A stretch of 64,000 bases of DNA, taken from assembly GCA_965229345.1 (NCBI GenBank), contig OZ245872.1:2728001-2792000 (forward strand). The letters are read 5' to 3'. A program made the position numbers and the translations under genes. Each line of letters opens with the position of its first letter. Position 1 is the first letter of the stretch. This document shows, piece by piece, positions 37,443 through 46,827 of this stretch. Source of the stretch: PBB1 sp965229345. Its GTDB lineage: Bacteria; Pseudomonadota; Gammaproteobacteria; Burkholderiales; Burkholderiaceae_C. A model generated the notes under the pieces. The model did not search any database. It was not told where the DNA came from and was given only the letters and a program-made list of their open reading frames with translations.

Positions 37443-38657
37443 TCAACCAAGTGGACTGGTGCGTCCGCCACCTTCAGGGATTCCCAGCATCGCGGGGGTC
37501 ATATGTCCTGGATGGCCGCTGGCGTTGGAGATCGCAGGCACGGCGAGCTGAAAGTTGTAGAGGTCGTAGGCGCTCACGGCGAGTTGGCCCTGTGTGTTGA
37601 GGGCCAGCGCGCATCCGAGCGGGCTGGTGATCTTCTGGTTGCCGACGATGATCATCGTGCCATCGTCCCTCAGCTTCAGCAGCCAGAGATAGCCTTCCTC
37701 GGTCGAAGCGAGGACGCCAGCGCTGTCCGCTCCGTCCTGGGTGTAAAGACACCAGGTGAGGTCGAAGTTGAAAACCTGAGGCCTCGACGTATCCACCGCC
37801 AGATTGAATTTCGAGCACAGGCGTGGCTCCCACGTCGTTGGGTCGATCGCGAAATACCAAAAATTGTGATCGGCGGAACCTACGGCGCAGTTCGCGACCG
37901 CGAGATGACTTCCAGTCACAGCGATGGCATTGATTCCGCGCTGTGCGCCAACGTTGTACACCGACTTGGAGAGCACCTTCCCGGTCGGCACATCAACCAC
38001 GCAGATGAGGCCGTTTTCCGAGCCCGTGACTACGCGACCGACTCCTGCCAACGATGGTGCCCCCACCAGAGCGACTCCGCGAATGTTCTGCAGGCCCCAC
38101 GGGTTGGTCGGGGTGTTCGTCGTCAAATCGACGGGGTCGCATGCCATGGCGAAAGCGGACGGCGACGTGCCGACCCACAGGGTGACATGGCCGCTCGCAT
38201 GTCCAATTGCCAGATGGATCTGCCCTGCGCTCTCGTAGCATGCGGCGCTGTTGGCGACACCCAGCGTCGCCGGATAGTTCAAGGAGCCAGCGACCGCAAT
38301 GTCTTCCCAATCGCCGCGCACGGTCGACCAGAGCAGCACGCTCGTCTCGTCATTCGATGTCGCGATCAAGTTGGGCCCGAGCCATTCGATCATCTGGACG
38401 CCTTCAGTCGACGGCGTCGAGACGGCCACCGTGATCTTCGGCCGTTCATTGGCACCATCGGAGAAGTTGAAGATGCTCATGCTGCCGTCCCAGCGTCCTA
38501 CGGCGTAGCGCTCGCCGTCGATCCAGGCCGCCACCTGAGCCATTGTGTAGGTTGCCCCGAGCGAGCTGATCGGAAGCTTTGGTGGAACGATGCCGAGTTG
38601 TGCCTCGATATGCCTTCGTGACCGCACGACCATGGGGATTCCGGAATCGTTCACCAT
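37443..38657 (-). CDS. Beta-propeller (WD40-like) protein
   Basis: 404 residues from ATG 38657 with a strong AGGAGG ribosome site 6-11 bp upstream. Repeating blade-like units end in patterns such as AIGHASGHVTLWVG, GSENGLICVVDVPTGK, STEEGYLWLLKLRDDG and ETSVLLWS. There is no signal peptide or catalytic motif. Such propellers act as sensor or scaffold subunits in bacterial conflict systems. It is divergent from the next two genes, sharing a 262-bp promoter region. Confidence 0.72.
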   Translation of the reverse strand: MVNDSGIPMVVRSRRHIEAQLGIVPPKLPISSLGATYTMAQVAAWIDGERYAVGRWDGSMSIFNFSDGANERPKITVAVSTPSTEGVQMIEWLGPNLIATSNDETSVLLWSTVRGDWEDIAVAGSLNYPATLGVANSAACYESAGQIHLAIGHASGHVTLWVGTSPSAFAMACDPVDLTTNTPTNPWGLQNIRGVALVGAPSLAGVGRVVTGSENGLICVVDVPTGKVLSKSVYNVGAQRGINAIAVTGSHLAVANCAVGSADHNFWYFAIDPTTWEPRLCSKFNLAVDTSRPQVFNFDLTWCLYTQDGADSAGVLASTEEGYLWLLKLRDDGTMIIVGNQKITSPLGCALALNTQGQLAVSAYDLYNFQLAVPAISNASGHPGHMTPAMLGIPEGGGRTSPLG

Positions 38658-38919
38658 GATGGTGTCCTCCTGCGCTGACCATTCGAAACACAGACTCTCG
38701 GCTCGTACTGCTCGTCTTGATGCTGCCCCCATCGTATCCGCGGCCAAGCGGCAGGGCGGCGAAGATCTGCGTTGCCGAAACGGACCGAAGCTCCGTGCGG
38801 CATCGCGAACCGGGACGCTGACACCGCCATTGCATGTTCAGGTTCCCGCCCGAATCGATCCCCGCCAGTTTGCCGACAATGCACCCCATCACCGTCATAA
38901 CAGCAGGGAGCCAGACCGG

Positions 38920-39918
38920 ATGGGAACAGGAATAAAGATGCGCTCCGCCCGAGACAGCCAGGGGCGCGTGCACACCGTAGACTCGTTACAAGCTTTGTAT
39001 GACAGCCAGCAAGGCATCCCCGATCTGTTCTGCGACCATGCGCCGTGTGGATGTGCCGTCCGCTTCGTGCGCCGATCCCAACAGAACAGGGCCAACCGGG
39101 TCGAGCCAATCGATGTGCCGGCCTACATCGGGTTGACGAGCAGTTCCGAACACGTCTCAGCGTGCCGCTATGACGCTCCCGGTCGGATCAAGACGATTCT
39201 TGCGGCGCAATCCGACCCCGACTTCGTCGCCGCCCTCGGCAGCGGAAAACGTGAGCTGCGCCTGCTCGCGCTGCACAACGGGTTGACCGGCAGAAATATA
39301 TCTGGCCACACCACCTCCGCCGCCACCAAGCCGCCCTCTCAAAACACCGGCCCGAAAAGTTCGCAGCACTTCGGCTCGACCGGGCAGAAGCTCGACAGCT
39401 ATCTGCGCACGACCGCTGACATCGTTGCCTTGCGGGCCATCTGCGAATCGGACGCACCGCTTGCAGCGGAGCTCACGCTGAAACTGGGCCCAAAGCGAAT
39501 CCCCTGGGATCAGTTTTTCTTTGAGCAGGAGCGTTACGACGAGGCCTGGGACCTGGTTCACTCTGGGGGAGCGAACGCCTATCCCCTCGCCCTGGCCGGC
39601 GAAGTGAAGTCCCTCCATTCACCGGCACCAGGCGCAACCTACAAGAGCAGTTTTCTCGACTGCCGGCCCCTGTACCGGCGCACGGACGAACCGGACCGCG
39701 TGGAGGTGTTCGAAGTGAGCGTGATGGACATGGATGCAGCCTGGCTCGCTGCCTTTCCAGTGGGGAGCACCATTGTCATATTCGGTCTCTGGACCCTCAA
39801 AGGGCCTGCATTGACCACCAGCCCCAGCCGCCATGGGCCGCATCGCACAACGACCTTCGTCACCCACAAGCTGACCTTGCGGCCGAAGTTCAAACGCCAA
39901 GTGGTGGCGGTGCCGTGA
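38920..39918 (+). CDS. Unknown protein with CoiA-like zinc-binding N-terminus
   Basis: 332 residues from ATG 38920 (GGGAG site upstream; ATG 38938 also possible). The N-terminal ~90 residues contain FCDHAPCGCAVRFVRRS, then IDVPAYIGL and EHVSACRYDAPGR. This Cys/His spacing resembles the treble-clef region of CoiA-like proteins. The C-terminal ~150 residues (WDLVHSGGANAYPLALAGEV ... DCRPLYRR ... EVFEVSV) were not recognised. It is followed 32 bp later by a CoiA-like nuclease on the same strand, so the two probably form an operon. Confidence 0.65.
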   Translation: MGTGIKMRSARDSQGRVHTVDSLQALYDSQQGIPDLFCDHAPCGCAVRFVRRSQQNRANRVEPIDVPAYIGLTSSSEHVSACRYDAPGRIKTILAAQSDPDFVAALGSGKRELRLLALHNGLTGRNISGHTTSAATKPPSQNTGPKSSQHFGSTGQKLDSYLRTTADIVALRAICESDAPLAAELTLKLGPKRIPWDQFFFEQERYDEAWDLVHSGGANAYPLALAGEVKSLHSPAPGATYKSSFLDCRPLYRRTDEPDRVEVFEVSVMDMDAAWLAAFPVGSTIVIFGLWTLKGPALTTSPSRHGPHRTTTFVTHKLTLRPKFKRQVVAVP

Positions 39919-39950
39919 CCCTTCGTTGACGTCGACCGGCCTGCTTCAGC

Positions 39951-41927
39951 ATGTCCACTTGGAAAATCGAAACCGGTGATTCCGCTTCAAAGCGGCAAGC
40001 ACATGACGCTTCGGCGGTGCCCTTGAAATGGGCACACGACGCACTGACGGGAGAAGCCCGCTATATCCACGATGCGGAGGTCTCGAAGCTGCGGCGTGCC
40101 TGCATCTGTCCGGCCTGCGAACTCACGTTGATTCCGGTGATGGCGGGCGAGCCGCTGCGTACCCGCCCAACAGCACATTTTCGTCATCCGGCCGGGGCAC
40201 AGAAGGACGACTGCTCACTTGTCACCGCGCGCCTCGCTGCCACACGCCACCTTCTGGAACTGGGCGTCATCGAACTGCCGCGACGACGCATCTCAAGAAC
40301 GGCCCAGGGCTTCAGCGGCGAGGGCTACGAGGTGTGGGTCGAAGCGCCGCCCGAACGCGTGGTGATCACCGGCGCAGGTCTGCACGACCACGCCACTGCG
40401 TTGCTCGTTCTCGACGACGGCAGGGAGTTGCTGGTCGATCTCACTGGTCTGCGTGAGCCCGACCCCAACGGCTGCGGGCGCGCCACCGTCACGTTGTCGT
40501 TGTCCGATGCGAGCCTTGCAATGCTGGGGCCGGACGAGATTCGGGTGCGCCTGCGCATCCTGCCGGACATCCGTTGGTGTGCTCACTGGAAGGACCGCAC
40601 CCTTGCTGCGCAGGGCGATGCCGAGGCCACGCAAGCTGTACGCGATGCCCTGGACGGCTGGCAGGACTCCGACGAGGCGGACTTTCAGGCGCATTTGCCG
40701 ACAGCGGTCGACGCCGCAACGGCACAGCGGTGGCGGCGTGAAACGCTCTTGCACCGCTTGGTCAAAACGATTCTGGAAGGCGCGTCGTCGATCGCGACGC
40801 CTGGCTTGGAGGTCAGCGTGACCCGGGAACCTCCCGATGAGTTCGCTGGCGAGTGGGATGACCAGACCATCCGCAAGACCTGGATGACACCGTCGCGCGT
40901 CCTCGAACTCGATGAGGTTCGGCTGGAGCGTCGCTCGGGGCGAATCGTCCCTGACGTGATTGCCCGCCTGGGTGGGCGCCAGATCTACACCCAAGGCGGA
41001 ACCATGACCCGTGTCGGTGGCGACTTTGACGAAGACGCCGAAGACAGCTACTGCCAGAGCTGGCCTGCGACCTTGCATGTCGAGGTCACGGTGACCCATG
41101 GCATTGACGCAGAGAAGCTGAGTCGCATCCGTGAACTCGATGTGCCGACGATTGAGATCGACATCGGATCACTGGGTGGCAAGGTGACCCTGGAGGGGCT
41201 GCGCAACCTGGTGGTGAGTCAATCGATCGGCAAGCGCTGGGTTCATCACCCCGTCCTGCGCAGCAAGCAGAAGCTGCTTGAGATGGAGATCGACGAGCAC
41301 CCGGCCACGCTCCGTTACCGCGAACGCCTTGCCGAACTGCGGCGCCCGGCCTTTCTGGCAACGCCGGCACCTGCATGGGCATCCCGCTACATCACTGCGG
41401 CGATGGAGTTCCACGACGCCAACACCCGCATCAAAGTGACCAGGCGAAAGCACGAGGGTGGTGGCGACAAACCTCCGCTTCTCGGCGAGGACAGCGCCAT
41501 CTGGGCACGCATCATGGAAGCCGCTGAGGCGCTGGGCGCACATGGGCTGCCAGGGGCGGCCGATCCGATCATGCTGGATGAATCAGGATTGATCCCACGC
41601 ATCCTGTCCATCCAAAGCAACCGGGGTGTTGGCTACGCCGTTGACACGGGATTCCAAGTTCTCAACGCTATCATGCAGAGTGGCGCGGACAACAAACGTT
41701 GGGACACGCTTTACACCATGGCCGTGAAGACCTACGGCCTGGAGGCACACTTCTCGCAGAAGCAGAAGGATCTCTACGCAGACTGGCGCAAGGGCATCAT
41801 CGCAAAGGTGGATGCCCACGACGAGGCATACCTTCGGCCCGCCCTGTATGAATCGGTGCTGAGCGCGCTGTTCCCGGAAATGGCCTCACGCATCGCGACT
41901 GGATATGGGTGCGCGAAGGATTCATGA
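39951..41927 (+). CDS. CoiA-like nuclease-domain protein
   Basis: 658 residues. The N-terminus has a zinc module CICPACELTLIPV with HFRHPAG, as in competence protein CoiA. A nuclease-like core follows at ~320-410: RIVPDVIARLGG, LHVEVTVTHGIDAEKL and IRELDVPTIEIDIG, where PD, ExT and the later acidic residue fit the PD-(D/E)XK pattern of the family. The C-terminal ~200 residues are helical. Chromosomal members outside natural competence are often in defence islands. Natural-competence genes are absent here apart from a distant TfoX-like protein. Confidence 0.75.
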   Translation: MSTWKIETGDSASKRQAHDASAVPLKWAHDALTGEARYIHDAEVSKLRRACICPACELTLIPVMAGEPLRTRPTAHFRHPAGAQKDDCSLVTARLAATRHLLELGVIELPRRRISRTAQGFSGEGYEVWVEAPPERVVITGAGLHDHATALLVLDDGRELLVDLTGLREPDPNGCGRATVTLSLSDASLAMLGPDEIRVRLRILPDIRWCAHWKDRTLAAQGDAEATQAVRDALDGWQDSDEADFQAHLPTAVDAATAQRWRRETLLHRLVKTILEGASSIATPGLEVSVTREPPDEFAGEWDDQTIRKTWMTPSRVLELDEVRLERRSGRIVPDVIARLGGRQIYTQGGTMTRVGGDFDEDAEDSYCQSWPATLHVEVTVTHGIDAEKLSRIRELDVPTIEIDIGSLGGKVTLEGLRNLVVSQSIGKRWVHHPVLRSKQKLLEMEIDEHPATLRYRERLAELRRPAFLATPAPAWASRYITAAMEFHDANTRIKVTRRKHEGGGDKPPLLGEDSAIWARIMEAAEALGAHGLPGAADPIMLDESGLIPRILSIQSNRGVGYAVDTGFQVLNAIMQSGADNKRWDTLYTMAVKTYGLEAHFSQKQKDLYADWRKGIIAKVDAHDEAYLRPALYESVLSALFPEMASRIATGYGCAKDS

Positions 41928-42524
41928 GCGCGGCGGCTGGGCAGCGTCGTCACGCACGGCCCCTCTTCCAACGCGCGCACCATCGCACTCCGATCGAAAT
42001 GCACATGTCCGGCAGGTATCGGGATGCGCAGCATGGCGCGCCCTCACGCGCCCGGCCAAGATGTCCTCTCGGCGGCGAACCAAGGCCACTACGTCTGCGC
42101 CGGACATCAGGTCAACCCGATGCGCCTTGTACTGTGCTGCCCGGATCGGGCGTTTGACCACGACGTAGCCGTAGGGCGCCACCGCCGCCCGCGTCTGACC
42201 CTCCATCGCCAGCCGCTGCGCCGACAACTGGACCACGTCCGACCAAAAGGGCCGGTCGATCCAGCGGGTCTTGAACTCCACCAGCACGATCACACCGGAC
42301 GGCAACCGATAGGCCCGATCGATCCGGGCGACCAGGCTCACGGGAGCGGACACCCGGAACAACCTCTCCGCATAGATCAGTTCCGCGCTCCGCAGGGCCT
42401 CTGGTCGGGAGGCCCGCTCTGCTCTGACCCCGCCCGCCGCAGGCTGGCGCAGTCGTGCGAAGACCACCATGACCACGCAACCGAACAAGGCGACACCCAG
42501 CATCACACATGCCAACGCGATCAT
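41922..42524 (-). CDS. Membrane-anchored Cas4-like PD-(D/E)XK nuclease, copy 2
   Basis: 200 residues from ATG 42524. One N-terminal membrane segment (ACVMLGVALFGCVVMVVF) precedes the nuclease core: Asp in ARIDRAYRL, Glu and Lys in LVEFKTR, and QLSAQRLA. The C-terminal CX2CX5C cluster is CRTCAFRSEC. It is clearly paralogous to the protein at 19,274-19,795. The start overlaps the CFIAT gene's stop by four bases. Lack of cas1/cas2 and CRISPR repeats argues for a role in mobile-element biology rather than spacer acquisition. Confidence 0.75.
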   Translation of the reverse strand: MIALACVMLGVALFGCVVMVVFARLRQPAAGGVRAERASRPEALRSAELIYAERLFRVSAPVSLVARIDRAYRLPSGVIVLVEFKTRWIDRPFWSDVVQLSAQRLAMEGQTRAAVAPYGYVVVKRPIRAAQYKAHRVDLMSGADVVALVRRREDILAGRVRARHAAHPDTCRTCAFRSECDGARVGRGAVRDDAAQPPRS

Positions 42525-42988
42525 TCGGTTTCTCCCCGAGGCACAAGCCACCGGCGCAGCACAGCGGCAGTCAGCCCCAAAGCCACGCGCGTTGCCCGTC
42601 GCAGGAACGGCCACCTGCTCAGCACGACGCACATGCCGGGCCCGGCAAGGTAGTAGCGCCAGATCAACCAGCGACCCCAGGGCCTCGGGCGCAACACCTC
42701 ATCTCGAAATCGACGCAGGATGCGGGTCTGCCAGCTGTCACCGAACACGCAGGTCGCGATGAAGCAGCGCCCGCGCCGCAGCGATGATGAAGACATCGCG
42801 TCGAGTCCTTCGCGCTGGAACTGTTCGTGAGCAAGCAGCCCCCGCTTCCGGTCCTCTTGCTGTCTGGCGGTCCGGCGGCGTCCATGCAAATGCTCGAACA
42901 CCACCAGCCTCTCGCACCGCCCCATCTGCGCCAACTCTGAGGCGCTGGTCGACTGGTTGCCCGGGTCTCCCTTGGGATGCCCTCCCAT
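42521..42988 (-). CDS. CFIAT-motif protein of a mobile-element module
   Basis: 155 residues from ATG 42988, eight bases after the upstream stop. The N-terminal part has MGRCERLVVFEHLHGRR and a charged helix. The C-terminal part has the CFIATCVFGDSWQTR box followed by LRRFRDEVLRPRPWGRWLIW and a hydrophobic tail. The CFIA(T/A)xYG box occurs in many bacterial proteins of unknown function. Coupled to a Cas4-like nuclease at this locus and, in broken form, at 19.8 kb. Confidence 0.7.
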   Translation of the reverse strand: MGGHPKGDPGNQSTSASELAQMGRCERLVVFEHLHGRRRTARQQEDRKRGLLAHEQFQREGLDAMSSSSLRRGRCFIATCVFGDSWQTRILRRFRDEVLRPRPWGRWLIWRYYLAGPGMCVVLSRWPFLRRATRVALGLTAAVLRRWLVPRGETE

Positions 42989-42995
42989 GAACTTC

Positions 42996-43274
42996 TCACT
43001 CCGCGTGTGCCGGGCCGAACATGCTGTTGGTGACATCGCCGTTCCCTTCCTCGGCGTCGCTGGCCGCAACCCGTGGCGGCGGCGCAAGTCCAACAGCCAC
43101 GAGTTGCCCAATCTGAGTCAACAACCCGTCATAGGCCAGCACGCGCAATCGATTGATCCGCTTGGTGCCCTTCGGAAACCGGATCAGATCGTCGTACAGC
43201 CGGGGATGGTCAGCACGCGCAAGCTCGAACACCAGCCGGATGGTCGCGGCATCCTTCGATGTATCGGTGGTCAT
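42996..43274 (-). CDS. Small ParM-linked protein (StbB-like position)
   Basis: 92 residues. The sequence (ATIRLVFELARADHPRLYDD then LIRFPKGTKRINRLRVLAYDG) is a compact helical protein of the kind found directly after ParM/StbA genes on plasmids and integrative elements. The start overlaps the parM stop by four bases. A DNA-binding partner role is inferred from position, not from a motif. Confidence 0.65.
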   Translation of the reverse strand: MTTDTSKDAATIRLVFELARADHPRLYDDLIRFPKGTKRINRLRVLAYDGLLTQIGQLVAVGLAPPPRVAASDAEEGNGDVTNSMFGPAHAE

Positions 43275-44314
43275 GCGCCCTCCCCTGCCACGTCCGGCGC
43301 GCGTTCGCGTCCACCGCTTTCCATGGCGCCGCGCGCGTAGTTCTGCCCCGCGAGTTGGAAGCCGCGGACGTTCGCGAACATCGGTTCCTTCACCTCGTGG
43401 ATGCGGTGCATCGGAAACGCCGCCTTCACTGCCTTCCGAAACAGGAACGCCCCGCCCCCTACGAGGATGATGTTCTGCAGGCTGTGCGGCGACTCGATCC
43501 ACTCCCTCATCGTGGACACCGCCTGCTGCGCGATCGATTCGGCCACCGGCAAGTGGCGGCTCATGTCGTAGGCCTTCTGGTAGATCACCGGTGGCTTGCC
43601 GGATCGCAGCGCCAAGTCGATGGCGTCGTAGTCCCGATACGGTGAACCGATGCTCTTCGTGATCTCGATCGCCAGGGCTCGCAGCACGTCCGACATGCCG
43701 CGGTTGAAGGAGTTGCTCTGCTTCTGCACCAGCCGCATGCCGCGGGCCACCAACCAATCGAAGGTGCGCGAACCCGGGTCGATGATCAGGCTCTGTTCGT
43801 TGCCGATCGTCGCCATCTTCTTGTGCTCGGACGCGTAGTGAACCAAGGCGCCCTGCGGTTGCGCCACCGCGAGCGCCTTGCCGACCGTCACGGTCTTGCC
43901 GCCGCCGATGTCGTGGCTGCCGACCATCAACTTCTCGAGCGCCGCCTTCTTGACCGCGAAAAGGGAAACAGGCAAGCCGACCACCAGCAGGTCGATGTGG
44001 CTGAGCTTCATCATGCTCAGTGCACCCCGCAGCAGCGCCAGGTATTCGGGCGACTCGGTGTAGTCGTCGTGCAGTTGCTTGGCGCGGAAGGTGTCGGCCG
44101 CAAGACCGACATCGGGACCGACCTCATAGAACAGCGGGCCGACGGGAATGCACACCGTCTTCCGCCGTTCGCTGGCCGACCACGACGGCGAAGCGTCGCT
44201 GCTGGGATAGGCGATGGACGGGAAGCTGACGCAGCGGATGTCGGTGCCCGCAGCGGCCGTGACGAACTTGGTGTTGCCGGACCCGACATCCACCGCTCTG
44301 ACGATCAATTCCAT
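43271..44314 (-). CDS. ParM/StbA-like actin-family partition ATPase
   Basis: 347 residues from ATG 44314. The actin-fold nucleotide motifs are visible: phosphate-1 AVDVGSGNTKFV at the N-terminus, phosphate-2 IIDPGSRTFDW, and adenosine ILVGGGAFLFRKAV. Proteins of this group form filaments that segregate plasmids or support integrative elements. It heads an overlapping run of four genes (actin, small protein, CFIAT protein, nuclease). Confidence 0.88.
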   Translation of the reverse strand: MELIVRAVDVGSGNTKFVTAAAGTDIRCVSFPSIAYPSSDASPSWSASERRKTVCIPVGPLFYEVGPDVGLAADTFRAKQLHDDYTESPEYLALLRGALSMMKLSHIDLLVVGLPVSLFAVKKAALEKLMVGSHDIGGGKTVTVGKALAVAQPQGALVHYASEHKKMATIGNEQSLIIDPGSRTFDWLVARGMRLVQKQSNSFNRGMSDVLRALAIEITKSIGSPYRDYDAIDLALRSGKPPVIYQKAYDMSRHLPVAESIAQQAVSTMREWIESPHSLQNIILVGGGAFLFRKAVKAAFPMHRIHEVKEPMFANVRGFQLAGQNYARGAMESGGRERAPDVAGEGA

Positions 44315-45510
44315 TTGAAGACTCCAAGCCAGGTTGCAGGGTGACCAGCATCGACAGATCGATGTGATCGCGCCACGCAGAATCACCGCTCGAAGTGGCC
44401 GATTTCGACATCAGCCCCATCCCAATGTCAGCCGACATTCAGTGAGCGAACCTTGAGCTGTCGCTTGAGCGTGTGGGTGTTCGGTGGTGACCTTGCGTGT
44501 GTCACTACGCTCTCATCCGAAAGCCACGCGTCAACCCGGCATGCCGAACGACGGCAGGCTTGGCAGAGCGCCCTGGCATCCACCGAAAGCATTCCGCTTT
44601 GGACCAGAGGCAGCACTTTCCCTTGTCAACCCCGCATGCAGTCTTGCTCCCCGACCCTCCGGGACAATAAATGCGGCTCACGCGCGCGTCCCGGCTCTGC
44701 ATTCGCCACCCGCAATCGCCGCGAAATCAAGCCCGTTGCGGCACGGATGTCTTGACCCCAGTGCAGGCTCGGCGTCAACTACGGTTTCCCGATGGCCGTC
44801 CTGGCCCTGCTCCTCATGGAGCCAACGGCGTCGCAGTCGTTACCTGCCCTTCAAGCTTCCGGTCTCGAACCGGAATAACTGTCGCCTCCAAGGCGGCAGC
44901 TCCAAGGTCCTCTTCGTAGTGCATGTGCCTGTGGCCTTGCCGGCGTTCATCGCCGGGCGTTCCTGAAACGCGCCACCGCCTTCGATCACCCGGTCGGCAC
45001 CTGATGCCGCACCGTTGTTCCCGCCATCGCTTGAGCACGCGTTCCACGCAGCGCGCGGTTGTGTTTGCCCTGATGGGCTCCCCGCGCGCACCCGCTCACA
45101 GACTCGGCACCGCCCTGGACTTTCGGTCAGGGGTGGACCCATGCGGGTCGATGGCGCTACGAATCCAGAACTGATCCACCAGTCGCGCGCAAGGCCTGAC
45201 CTTGCCGCCGATGCCGATACCAGCCCCAGAGGCCGGCCGGCGTCACCAACCCCGCAGTTGCAGAAATGCACAGGCGGGACGGATCACCCCAATTCATTTT
45301 TAAGACCGACCGAGTTGGCCCGCGCGCAGGCGTTGGCCGACGAACCCCTTGGGTAGGTGCCGCGACGCTGTGGTCGCGCGCGACACCGAATCACTTGACC
45401 ACTGACCGACTGGGCGACGGAATCCGCCCGGTCGGTGACCACCATGGATTCCACTCATCGTCAACCTTGCCTGCCGTTCGGGCGGTGGGCATTCGCCTTG
45501 GAGCACGGTC
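44315..45510. other. 1.2-kb noncoding region between actin gene and integrase
   Basis: No frame gives a recognised protein. Divergent promoters for the actin operon (leftward) and the recombinase (rightward) must lie here, and it is a natural place for a centromere-like or recombination site. I see one small inverted repeat (GCCTCCAAGGC near 44,884) but no tandem iteron array. Confidence 0.4.
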
Positions 45511-46743
45511 ATGCCGGCCATCACCCCTCACCGACCACTTCGCCACAAGCCCCGCCCCAACGCTTCCTCGTCACGTCGACGACGGCAAGAAGCGCCCAGC
45601 CCTGGGCGATCCATCCGCTACCAGCCAGAGCGCCGCCAGAACTGGTCGGGCATGACGTCAGGAGAAATTCTCGCGCGCTACATCCCTGGCAAGGCGCCGC
45701 CACTGAAAGTGCTGGACGTGCTGCTCGAGCTGTTCAACACGCTGCACACTGCGCTGGAGAAAACGGTCTCGCACAAGACGCGCCACGACCGCGCGCAATT
45801 TCTGCGGCGCTTCTTCCGTGACTTGAACCTCAAGGCCGGGTTCAAGACCATGCCCGACCCGCGCAACCTCGGGCAGAAACACATCCGCGCGATGGTGCAA
45901 GTCTGGCAGCGCGAGCGCCTGGCGCCGGCCACGATCCAGACCTACCTGAGCTTCCTCCGCGGATTGGGCATGTGGATGGGCAAGCACGGCTTCGTGCGCG
46001 CACCGACCTACTACGGCCTGGCGCTCGACGAGTACCAGCGCCACGAGTACGCGCAGCGCGACAAGAGCTGGTCAGGCCAGGGCATCGACGTCGAGGCGCT
46101 CATCGCTCAGGTCTGCGAATTCGACGTTCACGTCGGCGCCTCGCTTCGGCTGATCCAGGCCATGGGCCTGCGGCGCAAAGAGTCGGTGCAGTTCCGGCCG
46201 TTCGCGCATGTCATACCGTTCAACGAAACCGGACTGCCTGCGGATCAACGGCAGGCGGATCGGTATGCGTGGGTCAAGGGCAAAGGCGGTCGGGTGCGTT
46301 GGATTCCGCTGGACAGACCGGTTCGGCTGGCGGCGCTGGCGTTCGCTCAAGGGGTTGTCAGCAGCCGCGATGCACACATGGGTGACCCTGAGCGTGACCT
46401 CCGCAAGAACCTGCGTCGCTTCGACTACGTGCTGGAAAAGTTCGGGGTGACGTTGCGTGAGCGCGGTGCCACTGGGCACGGGCTGCGACACGAGGTGCTG
46501 AACGGGGTCTATCAGGAGGTCACCAGCGAAGCCTCGCCAGTCCGGGGCGGTGGTGCGGTGTTGCCCGAGGTGGACCGGGTAGCCAGGCAAGCGGTGGCGC
46601 TGCTGGCCGGGCACTCGCGGCTACGGTCGGCCGGAGCGTACGTCGGCAGCATCCCGAAGCCGGCAGGGCCGTCAGCCGACCCAGACGCACAGGCACCTCG
46701 AACGAGTCCACGGGGCGACGGCGGAGGCGCAACGCCGGCCTGA
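45511..46743 (+). CDS. Tyrosine recombinase (integrase-domain protein)
   Basis: 410 residues (ATG 45652 is an alternative start). The N-terminal core-binding domain has HKTRHDRAQFLRRFFRDL and TIQTYLSFLRGLGMWMGKHG. Catalytic residues fit: Arg in MGLRRKESVQ, the GHGLRHEVLN box (HxxR), AGHSRLRSAGAYVGS with the Tyr nucleophile. It belongs to the integrase group found with ParB/ParM modules on mobile elements. It converges on parB. It may resolve or integrate the element. No att site was identified. Confidence 0.85.
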   Translation: MPAITPHRPLRHKPRPNASSSRRRRQEAPSPGRSIRYQPERRQNWSGMTSGEILARYIPGKAPPLKVLDVLLELFNTLHTALEKTVSHKTRHDRAQFLRRFFRDLNLKAGFKTMPDPRNLGQKHIRAMVQVWQRERLAPATIQTYLSFLRGLGMWMGKHGFVRAPTYYGLALDEYQRHEYAQRDKSWSGQGIDVEALIAQVCEFDVHVGASLRLIQAMGLRRKESVQFRPFAHVIPFNETGLPADQRQADRYAWVKGKGGRVRWIPLDRPVRLAALAFAQGVVSSRDAHMGDPERDLRKNLRRFDYVLEKFGVTLRERGATGHGLRHEVLNGVYQEVTSEASPVRGGGAVLPEVDRVARQAVALLAGHSRLRSAGAYVGSIPKPAGPSADPDAQAPRTSPRGDGGGATPA

Positions 46744-46827
46744 GTGACAAACAGAGCAATGCGGCGTCGGGCTTGCACCCGTGCGCCGCATCGCGGTGCG
46801 CCTGGAAGGGGTTGCGGCCCCGGTGGC

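Noticed and set aside
44315..45510. Replication origin with iterons
   Set aside because: No tandem repeats were seen and no replication initiator gene is adjacent.
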